A stretch of 64,000 nt of DNA, taken from Polaromonas sp. YR568 (GTDB lineage Bacteria; Pseudomonadota; Gammaproteobacteria; Burkholderiales; Burkholderiaceae_C). The notes under the pieces are model-generated. The model was not told the origin of the DNA and did not search any database. It was given only the letters and a program-made list of their open reading frames with translations. Shown here piece by piece: positions 53,716 to 62,563 of this stretch; the stretch's first letter is position 1; each line of letters opens with the position of its first letter. Both the position numbers and the translations under genes were made by a program. The stretch spans positions 1 to 64,000 of the forward strand of contig CAMCUN010000002.1 of NCBI GenBank assembly GCA_945878995.1, given 5' to 3'.

Positions 53716-54024
53716 TCAAGCCACCACGGCCTCTTGGCTGCGGGTCTCACCACGGCTGTCGCGCCAGGAAATACCCACCTTGTCGCCCGCCTTGGCGCCC
53801 TTGATGACCAGCTGCATGAAGGGGTTTTTAGACACCGCAGGCCCCCACTCGACGGTCATCACAGGCCGGCCGTTGTGGCTGACGCTCACGTCCTGAATGT
53901 GCCAGGCAGGCACCAGTTTGCCTGCCGCGTCGCGGCGCTGGCCGCTTTCCATCTCGTGGGTCATGAGCACACGCACAGTGGCTTGGTTGCCACTGGCCTG
54001 GGCTCGGATTCGCATGTCAGACAT
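53716..54024 (-). CDS. soxZ: Thiosulfate oxidation carrier subunit SoxZ
   Basis: RIRAQASGNQATVRVLMTHEMESGQRRDAAGKLVPAWHIQDVSVSHNGRPVMTVEWGPAVSKNPFMQLVIKGAKAGDKVGISWRDSRGETRSQEAVV. Confidence 0.95.
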   Translation of the reverse strand: MSDMRIRAQASGNQATVRVLMTHEMESGQRRDAAGKLVPAWHIQDVSVSHNGRPVMTVEWGPAVSKNPFMQLVIKGAKAGDKVGISWRDSRGETRSQEAVVA

Positions 54025-54030
54025 GATTTT

Positions 54031-54495
54031 TTAATTTCCGCAGGCGCCCAGCGTCACTTTGACGGGCTTTTTGGTGAACCACACGCGCCCATCGGCCAGC
54101 ATGGCCACGGCCAACACATCGGTGGACTCGGACAACTTGGTGTTGATGATGAAGCTCGGCTCTATGCTCTCACTCACATTGAACACCGCCACCAAGGGCG
54201 AAGGGTTTTTTTCAGCCAAGAGCAGCATGCGCTGCACCTTGGGCAAGGTGGTGGAAAAGCTCACCCGCACGGCCGCGCCGTTGTCGGCAATCTCGGGCAC
54301 CTCCAGGCTGATGTCTCGGCTGGCGACGGGCGGCTGGCCCCCCAAGGCGCGCACCGCCTCGGCCATGTTTTTGGCATCAAAAGCGGCTTTGGTGAAAGCC
54401 AGGGCTCGGCCTGGCCAAAAACCGGCTGTAGCCAGCAGCCCGGCCACGGCCAAGCTTTGCTGCAAAGCGTTTCTGCGGGTGTTCATCAAACTCAT
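54031..54495 (-). CDS. soxY: Thiosulfate oxidation carrier protein SoxY
   Basis: Tat-like/signal N-terminus; VPEIADNGAAVRVSFSTTLPKVQRMLLLAEKNPSPLVAVFNVS...C-terminus VTLGACGN. Confidence 0.93.
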   Translation of the reverse strand: MSLMNTRRNALQQSLAVAGLLATAGFWPGRALAFTKAAFDAKNMAEAVRALGGQPPVASRDISLEVPEIADNGAAVRVSFSTTLPKVQRMLLLAEKNPSPLVAVFNVSESIEPSFIINTKLSESTDVLAVAMLADGRVWFTKKPVKVTLGACGN

Positions 54496-54550
54496 GGGTA
54501 TCTAATAAGAAGCGACAGCACCAAAAAGGATGGATTGTGGCCCAGCCGTC

Positions 54551-56473
54551 TCAAGCCACCACGCGCAACTTGATCTGCTCCAGCGCAGACGGGTCGTCTA
54601 GCGTGGTCAGGTCGCCCGGGTCGCGGCCTTCGCACACGGCCTGGATGGCGCGGCGCAGCAGTTTGCCGCTGCGGGTTTTGGGCAGCACACTAACAAAGCG
54701 CACGCGGGCGGGGCGGGCCACGGCGCCCAGGTCGCCGTCCACGCGCTTCATGATCTCGGCTTCCACCCGTTTGCTGGCGTCGGCGTCGCCCGCCACGCTG
54801 GCGTCTTTGAGCACGGCAAAGGCCATGGCCACCTGTCCTTTGAGCGCGTCGGCCACGCCGACCACGGCGACCTCGGCCACCAGCGGGTGGCCGGAGATGC
54901 TTTCTTCAATTTCGCGGGTGCCCAGGCGGTGGCCGGCCACGTTGATGACGTCGTCGGTGCGGCCCAGGATGAAAAAGTAACCGTCGGCATCGCGTATGCC
55001 CCAGTCAAAGGTGTTGTAGACCATTTTGCCGGGCACGCTTTGCCAGTAGGTTTTGACAAAGCGGGCGTCGTCGCGCCACACGGTTTGCATAAAGCCAGGC
55101 GGCGTGGGGCCTTCGATGCAGACCACGCCTTTTTCATTGGGCGCGGTCAGCTCTTCGCCGGTGGCCTCGTGCAGCAGCGTGACCTTGTAGCCGTACATGG
55201 GCACGCCTGGGCTGCCGAATTTGCTGGGCATGTGCTGCACCGGATTGGCCAGGGTCAAGATGGGCCAGCCGCTTTCGGTTTGCCAGTAGTTGTCGATGAT
55301 GGGCACATTGAGGCCCTCGCTGATCCAGCGGGCCGTGGGCTCGTCCAGCGGCTCGCCGGCCAAAAACAGCGCGCGCAAGCTCGACAGGTCGTGCTTTTTG
55401 AGCAGCGCCGGGTCTTGCTTTTTGAGCACCCGCACGGCAGTCGGCGCGCTGAACATCGCGGTGACCTTGTATTTTTCCACCAAGCTCCACCAAATGGCGC
55501 CGTCGGGCTGGCCGTCCAGGCCCTGGGTGGGCAAGCCCTCGTACATGATGGTGGCCATGCCCGCGATCAGGGGGCCGTAAACAATGTAGCTGTGGCCCAC
55601 CACCCAGCCGATGTCGCTGGTGGAAAAGTAAGTCTCGCCTGCCCGGCCGTCAAAAATATGCTTCATGGACGCCGCCAGCGCCACGGCGTAGCCGCCGGTG
55701 TCGCGTTGCACGCCCTTGGGTTTGCCGGTGGTGCCCGAGGTGTAGATGGTGTAGCTGATGTCGGTGGAGGCCATGGCCTGGCAAGGCACCTGGGCGTGCA
55801 GGTGCTGGGCGCGCAAATCGGCCCAGAGATGGTCGCGGCCGGCCACCAGGTCCATGGCGGCCAATTGGCGGTCGGCCAAGATCACAGCGCTGGGCTTGTG
55901 GGCCGACAGGCGGATGGCCTCGTCCAGCAAGGGTTTGTAGGCAATGGCCTTGCCGCCGCGCGAGCCGCCGTCAGCGCTGACGATGAGCTTGGGCTCGGCG
56001 TCTTCAATGCGCGAAGCCAGCGAGCCGCTGGCAAAGCCGCCAAACACCACGCAGTGGATAGCGCCTATGCGGGCGCAGGCCAGCATGGCAAAAGCGGCCT
56101 CGGCGATCATGGGCATGTAAATCAGCACGCGGTCGCCTTGGCCCACGCCCAGCGCCTGCATGGCCGCCGCCATGCGCTGCACCTCGGTGTGCAGTTCGGC
56201 AAAGCTGTAGACCTTTTCAGTGCAGGTCTCGGTGGACACGGCAATCAGGGCGGGCTGGTCTGCGCGCGCCTGCAGGTGGCGGTCTATGGCGTTGTGGCAC
56301 AAATTGGTGGTGCCGCCTTCAAACCACTTGGCAAAGGGTGGGTTGTCCCAGTTGCAAATGCGCGATGGCGGCGTGAACCAGTCGATCAGCTTGGCCTGCT
56401 CGGCCCAAAAAACATCGGGTTGCGCCACAGACTGGCGGTGAAATTCGGCGTAATTGACGGGGGCTTGGCTCAT
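54551..56473 (-). CDS. prpE: Propionyl-CoA synthetase
   Basis: YAEFHRQSVAQPDVFWAEQAKLIDWFTPPSRICNWDNPPFAKWFEGGTTNLCHNAIDRHL; AMP-binding YTIYTSGTTGKPKGVQRDTGGY. Confidence 0.95.
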   Translation of the reverse strand: MSQAPVNYAEFHRQSVAQPDVFWAEQAKLIDWFTPPSRICNWDNPPFAKWFEGGTTNLCHNAIDRHLQARADQPALIAVSTETCTEKVYSFAELHTEVQRMAAAMQALGVGQGDRVLIYMPMIAEAAFAMLACARIGAIHCVVFGGFASGSLASRIEDAEPKLIVSADGGSRGGKAIAYKPLLDEAIRLSAHKPSAVILADRQLAAMDLVAGRDHLWADLRAQHLHAQVPCQAMASTDISYTIYTSGTTGKPKGVQRDTGGYAVALAASMKHIFDGRAGETYFSTSDIGWVVGHSYIVYGPLIAGMATIMYEGLPTQGLDGQPDGAIWWSLVEKYKVTAMFSAPTAVRVLKKQDPALLKKHDLSSLRALFLAGEPLDEPTARWISEGLNVPIIDNYWQTESGWPILTLANPVQHMPSKFGSPGVPMYGYKVTLLHEATGEELTAPNEKGVVCIEGPTPPGFMQTVWRDDARFVKTYWQSVPGKMVYNTFDWGIRDADGYFFILGRTDDVINVAGHRLGTREIEESISGHPLVAEVAVVGVADALKGQVAMAFAVLKDASVAGDADASKRVEAEIMKRVDGDLGAVARPARVRFVSVLPKTRSGKLLRRAIQAVCEGRDPGDLTTLDDPSALEQIKLRVVA

Positions 56474-56506
56474 GCTTGTCTCCTGATTATTTGTTCAAAG
56501 CGAGGT

Positions 56507-57484
56507 TCAAATTTTGACGACCACGCGGCCGCGCACCCGGCCGTCCATCAGCGCCTGCGCCCATTCGGGGGCCTGGGCCAGGCTGACCTCGGTGACCATG
56601 GACTCGAGCTTGGCCGCATCCAGATCGCGCGCCAGCCGGGCCCAGGCCTGCTGGCGCTTGGGCAGGGGCGCCATCACGCTGTCAATGCCGGCCAAAGTGA
56701 CGCCGCGCAAAATAAAGGGCATGACAGTGGTGGGCAAGTCGGCCCCTTGGGCCAGGCCGCAGGCGGCCACCACGCCGCCGTACTGCATTTGCGCGCAGAC
56801 ATTGGCCAGCGTGTGCGAGCCCAGCGTGTCCACCGCGCCCGCCCAGCGCTCTTTTTGCAAGGGCTTGCCCGCAGCGCCCAGGCTGGCGCGATCAATCACG
56901 CTGGCCGCGCCCAAGGCTTTGAGGTAGGCCTCTTCACTGGCCTTGCCCGTGGCCGCCACCACGGTGTAGCCCAGGCGGCTGAGCAGCGCAATGGCGGTGC
57001 TGCCCACGCCGCCGGTGGCGCCCGTCACCAGCACCTCGCCCTGCCCGGGCTGCAGGCCGCGCTCTTCCAAGGCCATGACGCAGAGCATGGCGGTGTAGCC
57101 CGCCGTGCCTATGGCCATGGCTTGGCGCGGCGTGAAGGCCTCAGGCAGCTTGACCAACTGCCGGCCCTCCAGGCTGGCGCGCTCGGCCATCAGGCCCCAG
57201 CGCGTTTCGCCCAGGCTCCAGCCGTTGTGAATGAAGTGGTCGCCCTCTTTCCAGTCCGGGTGGCTGGACGAGAGCACCGTGCCCGCCCCGTCAATGCCGG
57301 CCACCATGGGCCAGGCGCGCACCACCGGGCCTTTGTTGGCAATGGCCAAGCCGTCTTTGAAATTGAGCGTGGAGTAGTCCACCCGCACCTGCACGTCGCC
57401 AGGAGGCAGGCTGGATTCGTCCAGCGAGGTGATGGAAGCAGAAAACTGACCATCGGTTTTTTGCAGCAAGAGGGCGTTGAACAT
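56507..57484 (-). CDS. acuI: AcuI/YhdH-type MDR oxidoreductase (acrylyl-CoA reductase family)
   Basis: FNALLLQKTDGQFSASITSLDESSLPPGDVQVRVDYSTLNFKDGLAIANKGPVVRAWPMVAGIDGAGTV...GATGGVGSTAIALLSRLGYTVVAATGK. Confidence 0.88.
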   Translation of the reverse strand: MFNALLLQKTDGQFSASITSLDESSLPPGDVQVRVDYSTLNFKDGLAIANKGPVVRAWPMVAGIDGAGTVLSSSHPDWKEGDHFIHNGWSLGETRWGLMAERASLEGRQLVKLPEAFTPRQAMAIGTAGYTAMLCVMALEERGLQPGQGEVLVTGATGGVGSTAIALLSRLGYTVVAATGKASEEAYLKALGAASVIDRASLGAAGKPLQKERWAGAVDTLGSHTLANVCAQMQYGGVVAACGLAQGADLPTTVMPFILRGVTLAGIDSVMAPLPKRQQAWARLARDLDAAKLESMVTEVSLAQAPEWAQALMDGRVRGRVVVKI

Positions 57485-57674
57485 GGGTGAATCTTTCTGT
57501 TTTCAAACGGAGCGGTCTCAAACGCTCAGGGGCGCTATTCAGTCCGACAAGCTTGCCTGAACCAAGCAGCCTGCAGGCAAATCCAAACTTTAAATTATGA
57601 GCGGAGGACTTGCGGCTGCCTGACGCAGTGCCTGCTCAATCAACGGACTGCGCACGGGCTCTGGTGAACACGCG

Positions 57675-58034
57675 TCAAGCCACTGGCTTTTCTTCAGCCA
57701 TGATGATCAAGTGCAGCGGCCTGAAACGGCCATAGAGCCACAAGCCCAAGGCCGTGAGCGAGCCCATCATGGCGGTGAAAGTCAGCGCCACCCACAAGCC
57801 GGCAAACAAGCCCACCAGCACGCCCACGGGCCCGGCCACCGGCAGCCCTTGCCAACTCACGGTGTCAAAACCAATCCAAGCCAGCACCCCCATCAGCAGG
57901 CCCAGCGGCAGCATGGCGGTCATGAGGCCAATAAAGATGAGTTTGTAAATGGAGCCCGTGCTCAGGCGGCGAACGGTCAAGGGGGTGTACATGGCTTGGG
58001 GAGGTGAAGCTGCAAAAGGTGAGTCAATTGTCAC
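57675..58034 (-). CDS. Conserved hypothetical membrane protein
   Basis: Two or more TM segments (YKLIFIGLMTAMLPLGLLMGVLAWIGF; PVGVLVGLFAGLWVALTFTAMMGSLTALGLWLYG). Confidence 0.7.
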   Translation of the reverse strand: MTIDSPFAASPPQAMYTPLTVRRLSTGSIYKLIFIGLMTAMLPLGLLMGVLAWIGFDTVSWQGLPVAGPVGVLVGLFAGLWVALTFTAMMGSLTALGLWLYGRFRPLHLIIMAEEKPVA

Positions 58035-58213
58035 ATTCAGCGGGAAAAATAAGCCTATTTAAAGAGCGCAGGGATTTGATCCAGTCGTGGATCAGCCGGG
58101 TCGGACCCTGGGTCCAGGCTTGAAGACCGAGGTGAACTTAAAATCAGGTGTTTACTCGGAGAAAATGTGAGAAATCTGGACCGCCTGGCTGGCCCGCCAT
58201 TCAAGGGCCGCGC

Positions 58214-59209
58214 ATGAAGCTGCTTGTCACGGGCGCGGCCGGTTTCATTGGCATGCACACGGCCGCGCGCCTGCTCCAGGACGGCCATGAGGTCATTGGC
58301 CTGGACAACGTCAATGACTACTACGAGGTCAGCCTCAAGCGCGCGCGACTGGCCGAACTGGCCCGCCACCCAGGCTTTAGATTCCATGAATTTGGCATTG
58401 AAGACGGCGCCAGGCTGCAGGCACTCTTCAAGGCCGAGCGGCCCCAGCGGGTGGTGCATTTGGCCGCCCAAGCCGGTGTGCGCTACTCCATCACCCATCC
58501 GCAGGCTTATGCGGACTCCAACCTGCTGGGTTTTACCCACATGCTTGAGGCGTGCCGCCAGCACGAAGTCGAGCACCTGGTGTATGCCAGCAGCTCCAGC
58601 GTGTACGGCGGCAACACCGAGCTGCCCTTCAGCGAGAGCCAGGCCGTGGACCTCCCCATCAGCTTGTATGCGGCCACCAAAAAAGCCAACGAACTGATGG
58701 CCCACGCCTACAGCCACTTGTTTGGTCTGCCCACCACCGGCGTGCGCTTGTTCACGGTGTACGGCCCCTGGGGTCGGCCCGACATGGCGCCTTTCAAGTT
58801 CGCACGCGCCATGTTGCGGGGCGAAGAGATTGAGGTTTACAACGAAGGCAAGAGCATTCGCGACTTCACTTATGTGGACGATGCGGCCCAAGCCATCGTG
58901 CTTCTGCTGCACAAGCTGCCCACGCCGGGCACCGGCCCCGGCTTGGCCAGCGAGCTGGGCCCTTACCGCGTCTTCAACGTGGGCAACGGCCAGCCCGTGG
59001 TGCTGACAGACTTCATTGACGCGCTTGAAGCGAGCTTAGGGACTCCTTCCAAGCGCAAACTCATGCCCTTGCAGGCGGGCGACATGAGCGCCACCGCCTG
59101 CGACAGCCAGGCGCTTTTCGCCTGGACAGGTTTTAGCCCCGCCACCCCGCTGCGCGAGGGCGTTCAACGCTTTGCAAACTGGTTTATTCAACACTATCCC
59201 ACCCCATGA
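58214..59209 (+). CDS. NAD-dependent epimerase, UDP-glucuronate 4-epimerase-like
   Basis: [49 protein letters not shown]...[26 protein letters not shown]. Confidence 0.9.
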   Translation: MKLLVTGAAGFIGMHTAARLLQDGHEVIGLDNVNDYYEVSLKRARLAELARHPGFRFHEFGIEDGARLQALFKAERPQRVVHLAAQAGVRYSITHPQAYADSNLLGFTHMLEACRQHEVEHLVYASSSSVYGGNTELPFSESQAVDLPISLYAATKKANELMAHAYSHLFGLPTTGVRLFTVYGPWGRPDMAPFKFARAMLRGEEIEVYNEGKSIRDFTYVDDAAQAIVLLLHKLPTPGTGPGLASELGPYRVFNVGNGQPVVLTDFIDALEASLGTPSKRKLMPLQAGDMSATACDSQALFAWTGFSPATPLREGVQRFANWFIQHYPTP

Positions 59210-60543
59210 AAATCACAATTTTTGGCACTGGTTACGTCGGTTTGGTCACGGGCGCGTGCCTGGCGGATGTCGGGCACAAGGTGCTGTGCATGGACCTCGA
59301 TGAGGGCAAGATCGCCCGCCTCAAGCAAGGCCACATTCCCATTTGGGAGCCCGGCCTGGAGGCCATCGTCAGCCGCAACATGGCCGAGGGGCGCTTGCTG
59401 TTTTCCACCGACGCGGCCGAGGCCGTGGCGCATGCCGACATTCAGTTCATTGCCGTGGGCACGCCCCCTGGCGAAGACGGCTCGGCCGACCTGCAGTACG
59501 TGCTGGCGGTGGCCAAAAGCATTGCCAGCCACATGGGCGGCTACAAGCTCATCGTCAACAAATCCACCGTGCCCGTGGGCACGGCCGACAAGGTGAGCCA
59601 GCGCGTCAGCCAGGTGCTGGCCGAGCGCGCCCAGGCCCTTCCCTTTGACGTGGTCTCCAACCCTGAATTTCTCAAAGAAGGCTCGGCCGTGGCCGACTTT
59701 CAAAAGCCGGACCGCATCATTGTGGGCACCGAGTCGGCCCAGGCCAAGGCGCTGATGCAAGAGCTTTACGAGCCCTTCAACCGCAACCACCAGCGCACCT
59801 TGTTCCTGGACGTGAAAAGCGCCGAGCTCACCAAGTACGCCTCCAACGCCATGCTGGCCGCGCGCATCAGCTTCATGAACGAGTTGGCCAACCTGTCCGA
59901 GCTGTTGGGCGCCGACATCGAAGAGGTGCGCCGGGGCATGGGCGCCGATCCGCGCATTGGCTACCAGTTCATCTACCCCGGCTGCGGCTATGGCGGCAGC
60001 TGCTTTCCCAAAGACGTGCGCGCGCTCGAGCGCATGGCCCAAGAGCAAGGCTACGAGGCGCAAATGATGAGCGCCATCGAGGCCATCAACAACCGCCAAA
60101 AACACCGCCTCTTTGACAAGCTCGCCGCGCAGCTGGGCGGCGTGGACAAGCTGCAAGGCCAAACCATAGCGCTGTGGGGCCTGGCTTTCAAGCCCAATAC
60201 CGACGACATGCGCGAAGCCCCCAGCCGCACGCTGATGGAATCACTCTGGCAAGCCGGCGCCCGCGTGCAGGCCTTTGACCCGGTGGCCATGGAAGAGACG
60301 CACAAGATCTACGGCGAGCGGGCCGACCTGCTGTTGGTCAAAGACAAATACGCCGCCTTGGCCGGCGCCCAAGCGCTGGTGATTTGCACCGAATGGCAGC
60401 AGTTCCGCGCGCCAGACTTTGAAGAGATGGCCACCCGCCTAGCCACCAAGACCATTGTGGACGGCCGCAACCTTTACTCGCCCGACAAGCTTCATGCCGA
60501 AGGCTGGACCTACCTGTCCATAGGGCGGCCTTCAGGTCTTTGA
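59206..60543 (+). CDS. ugd: UDP-glucose 6-dehydrogenase
   Basis: [55 protein letters not shown]...[22 protein letters not shown]. Confidence 0.96.
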   Translation: MKITIFGTGYVGLVTGACLADVGHKVLCMDLDEGKIARLKQGHIPIWEPGLEAIVSRNMAEGRLLFSTDAAEAVAHADIQFIAVGTPPGEDGSADLQYVLAVAKSIASHMGGYKLIVNKSTVPVGTADKVSQRVSQVLAERAQALPFDVVSNPEFLKEGSAVADFQKPDRIIVGTESAQAKALMQELYEPFNRNHQRTLFLDVKSAELTKYASNAMLAARISFMNELANLSELLGADIEEVRRGMGADPRIGYQFIYPGCGYGGSCFPKDVRALERMAQEQGYEAQMMSAIEAINNRQKHRLFDKLAAQLGGVDKLQGQTIALWGLAFKPNTDDMREAPSRTLMESLWQAGARVQAFDPVAMEETHKIYGERADLLLVKDKYAALAGAQALVICTEWQQFRAPDFEEMATRLATKTIVDGRNLYSPDKLHAEGWTYLSIGRPSGL

Positions 60544-61520
60544 CAGCCCGCATGCCCGGCCTGCGCCCGCCTGACGACTCGGACAAGCCCAGGCCGGCGA
60601 GCTCTCGCCTGAAACAAGCGGTGCGCGTGGTGCTGCCGCTGGCTCTGCTGTGGCTGGCTTGGGAGTGGCTGCTCCAACACGCCGACCCTGCCCAGCTGTG
60701 GCAGCAGGCCAGCCGCTTGCCCGCCTGGGCTTGGCTGGCCGCGGGCTGCGCCCTGTTGGCAGGCCACAGCCTGCGCGCGGTGCGCCTGCAGCGCGAATGG
60801 CGGCACCTGCGGCCCGTGGGGCTGGCGCTGTGCTTGCGCTTGGTGCTCACGCACAACGCGGCGGTCATCTTGATGCCGCTGCGCTCGGGTGAAGCCGGCT
60901 ACCTGTGGTTGGTCCAGCGCCACTGGGGCGTGGGCTGGCGCGAGTCGGGCATGAGCCTGTTGCGCTGGCGCCTGCAAGACGCAGCCGTGCTGGCGCTTTG
61001 GGCCTTGCTGCTCATGCTGCCTTGGAACCTGGCCGCCCGTGTGCTGCTGGTGCTGGCTGCCCTCACCGTGGTGGCGGTGTTGCAGCAGCCGCTGCTGGCC
61101 TGGCTGGCGCGCCGCAGCCAAGCAGGTGTTCAGCCCAGCCATTCGCGCCCGGCCGTGGCCAGCCACCTTGATGGCTGGCTGGCCAGCGCGGGCAACTGGA
61201 CGCTCAAGGTGCTGGCCTTGGGCGCTTTGCTGCTGGCCCTGGCCGACCTGCCCGCCGGTGACGCCTTGCGCGCCGCCCTGGGCGGCGAACTTGCTGGCGT
61301 GCAGCCACTGCAAGGCCCTGCGGGCCTGGGCACCTACGAGGCAGGCGTGTGGCTGGCCTCGGGGGCGCAGGCGGCCGAGCAAGCCCGCGTGGTGGCGGCG
61401 GCACTGGCCGTACACGCCTTCAGCCTGGCAGTCGCCTTGGGCGCGGCGGCGCTGGCCCAGCTGATTCCCGCACCGCTGCCCGCCCACATGGACTCTATTG
61501 AACGAAAATCAGTGGGATGA
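60540..61520 (+). CDS. UPF0104/lysylphosphatidylglycerol synthase TM-region-like membrane protein
   Basis: Polytopic membrane protein; [70 protein letters not shown]. Confidence 0.78.
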   Translation: MTARMPGLRPPDDSDKPRPASSRLKQAVRVVLPLALLWLAWEWLLQHADPAQLWQQASRLPAWAWLAAGCALLAGHSLRAVRLQREWRHLRPVGLALCLRLVLTHNAAVILMPLRSGEAGYLWLVQRHWGVGWRESGMSLLRWRLQDAAVLALWALLLMLPWNLAARVLLVLAALTVVAVLQQPLLAWLARRSQAGVQPSHSRPAVASHLDGWLASAGNWTLKVLALGALLLALADLPAGDALRAALGGELAGVQPLQGPAGLGTYEAGVWLASGAQAAEQARVVAAALAVHAFSLAVALGAAALAQLIPAPLPAHMDSIERKSVG

Positions 61521-62563
61521 GCCCAGCCCCCACCTCCCTTGTCGATCTGCCCAGCAGCCAGACCCCTTCCACCCTGACCATGGCCGCACACCGCCTGTCG
61601 GTGGTGGTGCCCATGTACAACGAGGTGGACAACGCCACACCCATGATTGACGCGGTGCAAGAGGCGCTGCACAGCTACCCCCATCCCTGGGAGCTGATCG
61701 TGGTGGACGACGGCAGCAGCGACGGCACGGGCGCGGCCTTGCGCCGCCATGCCAAGCAAGTGGGCCGCCATGTGCGCGTGCTCGAGCTGGCCCGCAACTT
61801 CAAGCAGACGGCGGCCATGCAAGCGGGCATTGATGCGGCCCGGGGCGACGTGATCGTGACCATGGACGGCGACCTGCAAAACGATCCGCAAGACATTCCC
61901 CGCATGGTGGCCCGCCTCTTGAATGAAGACCTGGACCTGGTGGCCGGCTGGCGCCACCAGCGGCAAGACGGGCTTTTCCTCCGCAAAGTGCCCTCGCGCA
62001 TGGCCAACCGACTAATACGCAAGGTCAGCGGCCTGGCCTTTCAAGACCTGGGCTGCAGCCTCAAGGTGTTTCGCGGGGATGTGCTCAGGCAAATTCGGCT
62101 GTACGGCGAGATGCACCGCTTTATTCCGGCCTGGCTGGCCACCGTGACCAGCCCCTCGCGCATGGCCGAAGAGCCCGTCAACCACCGGGCCCGCCACGCG
62201 GGCGAGTCCAAGTACGGCATCAGCCGCACCTTCCGCGTCATCGTCGACTTGTTGGCCGTGCATTTTTTCCTGCGCTTTGGCACCCGGCCCGGCCACTTTT
62301 TTGGCGGTCTGGGGCTGACGGTGTTTTTTGTGGGCAGCCTGATGCTGGCCTACCTGGGCGTACTCAAGCTGCTGGGCGAGTCCATTGGCAACCGGCCGCT
62401 GCTGGCCTTGGCTTTTTTCTTGGTGATGGGCGGCTTGCAGCTGCTGACCACCGGCGTGTTGGCCGAGCTGCTGATGCGCGTGTACTACGACGGCGGCCAC
62501 GCCAGGCCCTACCACACGCGCTTGGAATCTGATGTATCGGGCAGCGGCACCTGGCATGAGTGA
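61517..62563 (+). CDS. Glycosyltransferase family 2, polyprenyl-phosphate glycosyltransferase (ArnC/DPM-like) with C-terminal TMs
   Basis: LSVVVPMYNEVDNATPMIDAVQEAL...LIVVDDGSSDGTGAAL...ARNFKQTAAMQAGIDAARGDVIVTMDGDLQNDPQDIPRMV. Confidence 0.92.
   Translation: MSPAPTSLVDLPSSQTPSTLTMAAHRLSVVVPMYNEVDNATPMIDAVQEALHSYPHPWELIVVDDGSSDGTGAALRRHAKQVGRHVRVLELARNFKQTAAMQAGIDAARGDVIVTMDGDLQNDPQDIPRMVARLLNEDLDLVAGWRHQRQDGLFLRKVPSRMANRLIRKVSGLAFQDLGCSLKVFRGDVLRQIRLYGEMHRFIPAWLATVTSPSRMAEEPVNHRARHAGESKYGISRTFRVIVDLLAVHFFLRFGTRPGHFFGGLGLTVFFVGSLMLAYLGVLKLLGESIGNRPLLALAFFLVMGGLQLLTTGVLAELLMRVYYDGGHARPYHTRLESDVSGSGTWHE

Noticed and set aside
54887-57490. 867-aa plus-strand ORF over prpE/acuI
   Set aside because: Shadow ORF with biased composition; prpE and acuI are clear on the minus strand.
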